DNA from: a virus
DNA length: 33,193 nucleotides
Virus record (IMG/VR): IMGVR_UViG_3300024521_000002
Location: 1 to 33,193 of that record
Reading direction: 5' to 3' (one strand)
Position 1 is the stretch's first letter; each line of letters opens with the position of its first letter. Below, piece after piece: positions 29,213-33,193 of the stretch. The notes below the pieces were generated by a model, which saw only the letters and a list, made by a program, of their open reading frames with translations, did not search any database and was not told the origin of the DNA. The position numbers and the translations under genes were made by a program.

Positions 29213-29250
29213 CCTAGAGCTAAACGGGCGCCAACACCAAGCGCTAATTG
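29207..29250 (+). repeat. Degenerate right-end site I with flanking repeat
   Basis: TCATAAC (29207-29213) contains the stop of cassette 8 and runs into the 26-bp repeat at 29213-29238. A short GCGC/GCGC pairing and TAATTGAA follow, but no GTTRRRY box. It looks like half an attC or a boundary scar. Confidence 0.45.
29213..29238 (+). repeat. Right flanking repeat of the cassette array
   Basis: 26 bases matching 26773-26798 with one difference. Between the copies lie all eight cassette genes; recombination between them would delete the whole array. Confidence 0.75.
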
Positions 29251-29271
29251 AAGCATGCAGAGGTAATAATT

Positions 29272-29883
29272 ATGTTTATAGAAAAACCGTCATGTAAAAA
29301 CTCGCTATCTTCTAGGAAGTTAGTTTTTGGGGTTGGTGTTAATGACTCTTGGTATACGACAAAGTATAAGGATGATGGTGCGTGGGTTAGGTGTCCGTTT
29401 TACAAGGTATGGTACCATATGCTACAGAGGTGCTATGACGAAAAGTTTCATGAAAAAAACCCTACTTACGCCACCTGCTCTGTTGATGTTGAATGGCATT
29501 TGTTTTCAGAGTTTAGGTCTTGGATGGTTGAGCAGAACTGGCAAGGTAATCAGCTGGATAAGGATTTGCTTGTGCAGGGAAATAAAGTGTACTCAAAGGT
29601 TAGCTGTGTATTTATTAGTCGTGAACTTAATGGCGGATTGATAACTTCATCATCCAGAGGGGGTAGGCTTAAGTTAGGTGTAAAAGCGGTAAAAGGGAGC
29701 AGTAAATACGAGGCCGCGTGCTGTACCGGTGGAAAGCAAGTGCATATTGGCACGTACAGCACAGAGGGTGGTGCACATGAAGCATATAAGAAATTTAAGA
29801 TGTCTGTGCTTATTGGGTATGCAAAAGGGATGAGTCAAAAGATAAGAGAGGCGGTGCTTAGGATTGAGATACCAGAATACTAA
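29272..29883 (+). CDS. Putative DNA-binding protein, HNH/AP2-type homing endonuclease relative
   Basis: ATG 29272 follows AGAGGTAATAATT; the frame back to TTG 29248 lies in the boundary repeat. The 203-residue protein has WVRCPFYKVWYHMLQRCYDE, WHLFSEFRSWM, NQLDKDLLVQGNKVYS and, near the end, a basic AP2-like unit (GVKAVKGSSKYEA, then IGTYSTEGGAHEAYKKFK). This layout is seen in phage HNH/AP2 homing-endonuclease relatives, many of which have lost nuclease residues. No intact HNH triad is obvious, so it may be a DNA-binding protein only. It directly follows the cassette array. Confidence 0.65.
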   Translation: MFIEKPSCKNSLSSRKLVFGVGVNDSWYTTKYKDDGAWVRCPFYKVWYHMLQRCYDEKFHEKNPTYATCSVDVEWHLFSEFRSWMVEQNWQGNQLDKDLLVQGNKVYSKVSCVFISRELNGGLITSSSRGGRLKLGVKAVKGSSKYEAACCTGGKQVHIGTYSTEGGAHEAYKKFKMSVLIGYAKGMSQKIREAVLRIEIPEY

Positions 29884-29911
29884 TCACGAATTTTACGGGG
29901 AAAGGCGGCAA

Positions 29912-30013
29912 ATGATAATTGAATATATATACCAAGAAGTATTGGTCGGCCTTTTCGTGATGACGGTTATAGCTGTCGCTGTATTATTCAGCATTAGCAC
30001 ATGGGCGTTTTAA
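29912..30013 (+). CDS. 33-aa single-helix membrane peptide
   Basis: ATG 29912 follows GGGGAAAGGCGGCA. The product has a short acidic N-terminus (MIIEYIYQEV) and one hydrophobic helix (LVGLFVMTVIAVAVLFSI). Its TAA overlaps the lipoprotein start (TAATG), so the two are translationally coupled. Confidence 0.5.
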   Translation: MIIEYIYQEVLVGLFVMTVIAVAVLFSISTWAF

Positions 30014-30363
30014 TGAGATACCTATTAATATTATTACTAGCGGGTTGCCAAGCAACTCCACCTGATTTAGTTGGTAATTGGTCGGGTAAAGTTGGACCAT
30101 TCAAGGCGAGTTTTACATTAAATCCTGACGGTAATGGAACTTTCTGCTACTCAGGACGAAAGAAGAATAAAACGGAATGGATAAAATACAGTAACGGTAT
30201 AATTTACACTGAGAGAAATACTGAAATTGTTATCGAAAGTTTAAGTGGTAATATTTTGACAGTGGAGGTTGATAATTATGGTAGTAAAGAGTATGTATTT
30301 TATCGGGATAAGCATTTAAAAAAGGCGAGTTGGTTTTGTTGGAAAAAATTAAGTGTCAAATAG
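30013..30363 (+). CDS. 116-aa lipoprotein
   Basis: ATG 30013 is chosen over ATG 30001 because it gives a signal peptide directly ending in a lipobox: MRYLLILLLAGCQ, with Cys12 the lipidated residue. The mature part is a small beta-rich domain (LVGNWSGKVGPFKASFTLNP, then TVEVDNYGSKEYVFYRD), like lipocalin-type or Ig-like envelope proteins. A Thr/Pro next to the Cys gives no clear inner-membrane retention signal. It might alter the host surface after infection. It is followed by a terminator. Confidence 0.65.
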   Translation: MRYLLILLLAGCQATPPDLVGNWSGKVGPFKASFTLNPDGNGTFCYSGRKKNKTEWIKYSNGIIYTERNTEIVIESLSGNILTVEVDNYGSKEYVFYRDKHLKKASWFCWKKLSVK

Positions 30364-30378
30364 TGGTAATTTGTGGGT

Positions 30379-30409
30379 AAGCCGTTAACATTTAAGTTGG
30401 CGGCTTTTT
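30379..30409 (+). terminator. Rho-independent terminator ending the right early region
   Basis: AAGCCG...AAC pairs with GTT...CGGCTT and is followed by a T run. It closes the early operon immediately before the late promoter region. Confidence 0.75.
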
Positions 30410-30413
30410 GCGT

Positions 30414-30419
30414 TATAAT
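30414..30419 (+). promoter_or_regulatory. Candidate late promoter -10 box
   Basis: A perfect TATAAT lies just behind the terminator and 28 bases before ATG 30447. The -35 (TTTAAG at 30391-30396, 17-base spacing) is poor and lies in the terminator, so the promoter may need a phage activator. Confidence 0.35.
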
Positions 30420-30446
30420 GGTAAAAATCTTTTACACGACACCCGA

Positions 30447-30716
30447 ATGAGCAAACGAAAATTAAAATCCGAGCCTAAATTAGTGCAGTGTTTATCATGC
30501 AAAAAGAAGAGGCCGCCAGTTATTACAGGTGCGGCCTTTTTGATTTATGTGCGAAAGGGGTTTTACGACCATAAAGTCGGGACTGTCGAGGTTGACAAAA
30601 GTTTGATGGGTGTTTGTGAGTCTTGTATAGATGATAAAACAGAGTTTCAGCGGGATAAAAAAAGAAGATTCCCTGTAGACCCTGATAATAAACACTTAGT
30701 TTACAGGTCAGTGTAA
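30447..30716 (+). CDS. 89-aa basic zinc-ribbon protein
   Basis: ATG 30447 (MSKRKLKSEPKLVQC) is the first good start after the -10 box. CLSC (residues 15-18) and CESC (57-60) form a zinc ribbon split by a strand-rich insert. The basic N- and C-termini suit nucleic-acid binding. The coding sequence contains a terminator-like hairpin at 30511-30541 and its end contains a strong promoter. It could be a late-transcription regulator acting on this locus; that is inference. Confidence 0.6.
   Translation: MSKRKLKSEPKLVQCLSCKKKRPPVITGAAFLIYVRKGFYDHKVGTVEVDKSLMGVCESCIDDKTEFQRDKKRRFPVDPDNKHLVYRSV
30511..30541 (+). terminator. Intragenic terminator-like hairpin
   Basis: GGCCGC (30511-30516) and GCGGCC (30531-30536) form a GC-rich stem with a 14-base loop, followed by five T. 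It lies inside the coding region about 100 bases past the TATAAT at 30414, the layout of a promoter-proximal terminator controlled by antitermination. Confidence 0.6.
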
Positions 30717-30727
30717 TAACGTATAAT
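30700..30727 (+). promoter_or_regulatory. Strong promoter for the late/lysis operon
   Basis: TTTACA (30700-30705), a 16-base spacer and TATAAT (30722-30727) give five and six consensus matches. The -35 lies in the last codons of the preceding gene. It reads into 30792 and the lysis genes. Confidence 0.65.
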
Positions 30728-30759
30728 TGTAAATGGTGGTTAACGATGTGAATCAGGGG

Positions 30760-30783
30760 CCTCTAAATGAAATTAAATAGAGG
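30760..30783 (+). promoter_or_regulatory. Hairpin masking the ribosome-binding site of 30792
   Basis: CCTCTA (30760-30765) is fully complementary to TAGAGG (30778-30783), which is the ribosome-binding site of the 30792 gene. Folding would block translation initiation. Confidence 0.5.
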
Positions 30784-30791
30784 TAATGAAA

Positions 30792-31310
30792 ATGAGCAAT
30801 TTAAGCTTGTGGGTAGTAAATAAAAAGCGCTTTGAGTTTGTTGTTGATACGATTGAGGGTGTTACTCTAAATCTTATCGCGTTAACTGATGATTTAACTC
30901 AGTCAGTTAAGATGAATAAAAAAACTGATGATATGGTGCTAGCTTGTGCTGATTACGGCGTTTCAGATGAAGGCAATCGATTCTGTGATGACGACAAGTT
31001 AGCGGATTACTTGGGCGAGGCATGGTTGAGTCCTGAGTTTACGATTGATTGTGATCCGTCGCTGAAATTCCAAGTCGGCGAAAGGGTTGCTGAGCTTAGT
31101 GGTATCCTTGATTTTATTAAGGATCAACGCGAAACTGAAGAACTTGAGGCTCTTCAAGCAGAAGAGGATGCAAAAGACAATGAAGACAATGAAGGCGAGC
31201 TTGACGAAAGCGGAAATATAAAAATAGGAGTCCATTCAGTGCCAAGTGATACAGACTTAGGTAACATGTCAACTGAGCAGATGGCCCAACACCACAAAGA
31301 TAACGCATAA
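30792..31310 (+). CDS. 172-aa acidic late protein, unknown
   Basis: ATG 30792 is better spaced from AGAGG (30779-30783) than ATG 30786. The first 105 residues are mixed alpha/beta (KRFEFVVDTIEGVTLNLIAL, then DYLGEAWLSPEFTIDCDPSL), followed by a very acidic coiled tail (ETEELEALQAEEDAKDNEDN) and a Ser/Thr-rich end. The tail resembles acidic scaffold- or chaperone-like regions of late proteins. No family recognised. Confidence 0.6.
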   Translation: MSNLSLWVVNKKRFEFVVDTIEGVTLNLIALTDDLTQSVKMNKKTDDMVLACADYGVSDEGNRFCDDDKLADYLGEAWLSPEFTIDCDPSLKFQVGERVAELSGILDFIKDQRETEELEALQAEEDAKDNEDNEGELDESGNIKIGVHSVPSDTDLGNMSTEQMAQHHKDNA

Positions 31311-31324
31311 TAAGGTGATATAGC

Positions 31325-31822
31325 ATGACACAAACAGTAAAGATTAATAAAGCAGTGGTAAAAGACAAATTAGGCTGGGGTCATCCTAGTGCATTTATCG
31401 CAATATGGGATGTAACTGAAGAAATAAAATCCCGATCAACATCTAGTGATGGTATCGGTGATTATGTTGAAGAGTCGCATTCTCATGTGATCGAATACGA
31501 GGGGAATTATTGGGGTGATAGGCAGATGCAGATTGATGGGTTAGATTCGCGCCCGTTGGCTCATTTTGTTGAAATTGAGCAGGAGGTTGTTTACGAGAAA
31601 AACGAATTCAACGAGAACGTGCTAGACGATGTAGGGGAAAAAGTACCAACAGGGGAGATTAAGCCCGCTTACATGGTATGGACTGATAAGTTTACTGTTG
31701 ATATGAAGCACCCGCAATCAGTGCAGATAACCAGTAACCCGTCTATATCTGGCAAAGAAGAAAGAAACCGGTTGATTGAGCTTGATGTAAAAAGAAAGTT
31801 CCCAGAAACGGCGGCTAACTAA
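31325..31822 (+). CDS. 165-aa late hypothetical protein
   Basis: Starts 14 bases after the previous stop behind AAGGTGATATAGC. The product is a soluble mixed protein with many charged residues (HPSAFIAIWDVTEEIKSRST, HVIEYEGNYWGDRQMQIDGL). It is coupled to the endolysin gene by TAATG. Its place before the lysis genes suggests a virion- or lysis-associated role, but no family is recognised. Confidence 0.55.
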   Translation: MTQTVKINKAVVKDKLGWGHPSAFIAIWDVTEEIKSRSTSSDGIGDYVEESHSHVIEYEGNYWGDRQMQIDGLDSRPLAHFVEIEQEVVYEKNEFNENVLDDVGEKVPTGEIKPAYMVWTDKFTVDMKHPQSVQITSNPSISGKEERNRLIELDVKRKFPETAAN

Positions 31823-32244
31823 TGCGCTTACTTACGGAGGTTAAGTTCATAGTAATTCATTGTGCTGATACTAAATCTAGCATGGACGTTTCTGTTTGTG
31901 ATCTCCGTAAGTGGCATGTTGAAGATAGGGGATGGTCAGATATTGGCTATCACCACTTTATCAAGTTTGACGGATCAAAGCACTTATGTAGAAGCGAGAA
32001 ATACCAAGGCGCGCATTGCAAAACTGTTAATGATAAATCTATCGCTATATGTATTGAAGGCGGTTATGAGGGGATTAACAACTTTACTGACAAGCAAAAG
32101 ATATCATTAATGGAGTTGATAAAGTCCAAGAAAGCGATTTATAAAAACGCCGCTGTTGTTGGCCATAGTCATTTTGACGATAAAGAATGCCCTAGCTTTG
32201 ATGTTGTGGAATGGTACGAGGGGAATATTGCATGGCTGAGTTAG
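31822..32244 (+). CDS. Endolysin, N-acetylmuramoyl-L-alanine amidase of T7-lysozyme type
   Basis: The 140-residue protein is an amidase_2 domain. His13 (VIHCADT), His115 (VGHSHFDD) and Cys123 (KECPSFD) are the zinc ligands, with Tyr43 and Lys121 at the T7 lysozyme catalytic spacings (T7: His17, Tyr46, His122, Lys128, Cys130). It cleaves the amide between MurNAc and L-Ala of peptidoglycan at the end of infection. There is no signal peptide, so it needs a holin. Two small membrane-protein genes follow with overlaps. Confidence 0.92.
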   Translation: MRLLTEVKFIVIHCADTKSSMDVSVCDLRKWHVEDRGWSDIGYHHFIKFDGSKHLCRSEKYQGAHCKTVNDKSIAICIEGGYEGINNFTDKQKISLMELIKSKKAIYKNAAVVGHSHFDDKECPSFDVVEWYEGNIAWLS

Positions 32245-32558
32245 ACGAGGAAAAGAGTACTGATTTATTAATTCTTGAGCAGTTAACCAAGTTAAATGAA
32301 AAGGAAGGAAAACTGATTTCGTTAGGTGTTGAGATTCGCGATCTATCTAATGATAATCTTGGTACAAGTAAGAAAATCCTAAAACGTAAAGATGAACAAA
32401 AAGCGGGTGATATCACAGCAAGGCAACGGCAGGAGAAGCATAACAAGCTCAGTCTACGACTTCATTTGGTCAGTATATCAATAGCTAGTGCGGCCTTTTA
32501 TATTAGTATTGCTGGGCTTCCTGGGTTTATATCTGTATGGGTTAAGGGGGTTTTATGA
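32232..32558 (+). CDS. 108-aa coiled-coil protein with C-terminal membrane helix
   Basis: ATG 32232 follows GAGGGGA at 32218-32224 and overlaps the amidase stop. The N-terminal half is a charged coiled-coil (LLILEQLTKLNEKEGKLISL), then a basic linker (KKILKRKDEQKAGDITARQR) and a hydrophobic C-terminal region (LHLVSISIASAAFYISIAGL, FISVWV). This topology fits a spanin- or antiholin-like lysis protein. It overlaps the next gene by four bases. Confidence 0.6.
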   Translation: MAELDEEKSTDLLILEQLTKLNEKEGKLISLGVEIRDLSNDNLGTSKKILKRKDEQKAGDITARQRQEKHNKLSLRLHLVSISIASAAFYISIAGLPGFISVWVKGVL

Positions 32559-32962
32559 GTATAGTTGCCGGGTTAAAAATGATATTTGGCGGTGGTGGCG
32601 CTATGAAGTCAATAGAGAATATAGCCTCTGAATGGATAGAAACTGACATGGAAAGCGCCGAAGCTAAATCATTAATGGTTAAGACGCTCGACCCAAACGG
32701 CAAGATGAGGCGTGATCAGTCAAATAATGTCGGCAAGATGTATAAGTTTTACCTTATGTCAACTGCTATTATGCTTCTTATTGAGTTGGTTTATTCTGTG
32801 AATATGGGCGACACGCTAACTAAAGATAATTATGTCTTGATAGCACTAAGTAACACAACAGGTAAAATGACCGAACTGTTCTTTCCTATAACCACCTTGT
32901 ACGGTTTGATAGTTTCATCTAGTTTCGGTGTTAATTACGCCAATACTAAAAATGGCAAGTAA
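32555..32962 (+). CDS. Holin of the 3TM (gene-transfer-agent) type
   Basis: The 135-residue protein has an N-terminal amphipathic part (MSIVAGLKMIFGGGGAMKSI), then two clear hydrophobic helices (FYLMSTAIMLLIELVYSV; LFFPITTLYGLIVSSSFGV), the layout of Holin_3TM/GTA-type holins. It lies directly after the amidase and coiled-coil gene, the expected lysis-cassette order. It would make the membrane pore that releases the endolysin. Confidence 0.75.
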   Translation: MSIVAGLKMIFGGGGAMKSIENIASEWIETDMESAEAKSLMVKTLDPNGKMRRDQSNNVGKMYKFYLMSTAIMLLIELVYSVNMGDTLTKDNYVLIALSNTTGKMTELFFPITTLYGLIVSSSFGVNYANTKNGK

Positions 32963-33186
32963 TGAATGCCGGTGATAGTGTATTTAAAGCGGGTGACTAT
33001 GAAATATTCCCCGATGATATGCTATTTAATATATATTACATCAAAGGCATGAACGCAGAGTTAATGGTTGGCGGGTTTTTCTCACTCGCTGAAGCAATCG
33101 ATTATTTATTACATCCAAAGGCTTTTTCACATGAAAGAATCAATAAGAAGACCAATAAAAAGAGCGATAAGAAGATCAATACGTAA
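32962..33186 (+). CDS. 74-aa late hypothetical protein with Lys-rich tail
   Basis: ATG 32962 overlaps the previous stop (TAATG). The first 50 residues look like a small strand-rich domain (GDYEIFPDDMLFNIYYIKGM, then FFSLAEAIDYLLHPKA); the end is very Lys-rich (KKTNKKSDKKINT), a possible nucleic-acid-binding tail. In P22-type phages small terminase genes lie near here, but this does not resemble one. Unknown. Confidence 0.6.
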   Translation: MNAGDSVFKAGDYEIFPDDMLFNIYYIKGMNAELMVGGFFSLAEAIDYLLHPKAFSHERINKKTNKKSDKKINT

Positions 33187-33193
33187 AGGTGGC
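33131..33193 (+). CDS. N-terminal fragment of a possible next gene
   Basis: ATG 33131 opens a frame overlapping the end of the preceding gene in another frame and running off the window. It encodes an Arg/Lys-rich start (MKESIRRPIKRAIRRSIRK). An AAAGG lies 8-12 bases upstream. The gene cannot be identified and may be spurious. Confidence 0.3.
   Translation, partial: MKESIRRPIKRAIRRSIRKGG

Noticed and set aside
26811-29250. CRISPR array interpretation of the regularly spaced repeats
   Set aside because: The repeats differ in loop and length, are separated by complete ORFs of 150-330 bases, and no cas gene is present.
26811-29250. Ordinary Rho-independent terminators between the array genes
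   Set aside because: The stems are interrupted by one-sided bulges and lack a T run at the 3' side. They start at the stop codons with a conserved TAAC and end with a conserved GTT box.
100-33131. Joining the right end directly to the left end as a closed 33-kb circle
   Set aside because: The frame would continue into an unconvincing Trp/Tyr/Cys-rich peptide, and terminase and portal genes would be missing.

Overview
The window is about 33 kb of a tailed-phage (podovirus) genome or prophage built on the P22 plan. The AT-leaning composition, small tightly overlapping genes and family matches suggest a marine gammaproteobacterial host such as a Pseudoalteromonas, Shewanella or Vibrio relative; the host is inference. 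No rRNA, tRNA, CRISPR array, integrase, portal or terminase gene was seen. In P22-type phages the terminase and portal genes lie between lysis and scaffold, so they would fall outside the window, between its right end and its left end if the genome is circular or circularly permuted.

Layout. (1) 1-1395, plus strand: a string of very small overlapping genes, mostly one- or two-helix membrane proteins plus a possible Phd-like protein, ended by a terminator. (2) 1396-14584, plus strand: the virion block. It holds a candidate promoter, scaffold, P22-type coat, terminator, gp4-like tail accessory factor, gp10-like stabilisation protein, three tail or needle-region proteins, three ejection proteins (the first with a C-terminal S74-like chaperone), a P22-type tailspike and a terminator. 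(3) 14588-20261, minus strand: about 20 small early genes read leftward from a promoter near 20331. They include ninB and ninG homologues, an acyl carrier protein, zinc-ribbon proteins and many unknowns. (4) 20303-20346: back-to-back promoters whose -35 boxes share one palindrome. (5) 20375-26676, plus strand: an HTH regulator, DUF1376 and DUF6475-type replication proteins, small accessory genes (YopX-like, HEXXH protein, zinc ribbons), a second small HTH and membrane-protein switch facing left at 24298-24662, and a Sak4-like ATPase followed by an SSB-like protein with an acidic tail.

(6) 26677-29250 is the most unusual part. It is an array of about eight one-gene units. Each ORF stop codon lies in or beside a box resembling the integron R'' box (RYYYAAC). 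This is followed by an imperfect inverted repeat with unpaired bases and a box resembling R' (GTTRRRY), then the next ORF. That is the architecture of integron gene cassettes with attC sites, but no integron integrase is present and the array lies inside a phage replication/late junction. A 26-bp direct repeat with one mismatch brackets the array. (7) 29272-33193, plus strand: a putative DNA-binding/endonuclease-like protein, a small lipoprotein, a terminator followed by a -10 box and an intragenic terminator-like hairpin, then a strong promoter leading to two unknown late genes, a T7-lysozyme-type amidase, a coiled-coil membrane protein, a 3TM-type holin and two further small reading frames.

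How the parts work together: the left and right early operons probably start from the 20303-20346 switch. The rightward operon supplies replication (DUF1376, DUF6475) and recombination (Sak4-like, SSB), and the leftward operon supplies Nin-type recombination functions and host-modifying small proteins. Late transcription from about 30414-30727 would run through lysis, terminase and portal (outside the window) into the structural block, helped by internal promoters at about 1509, 8067 and 12400.
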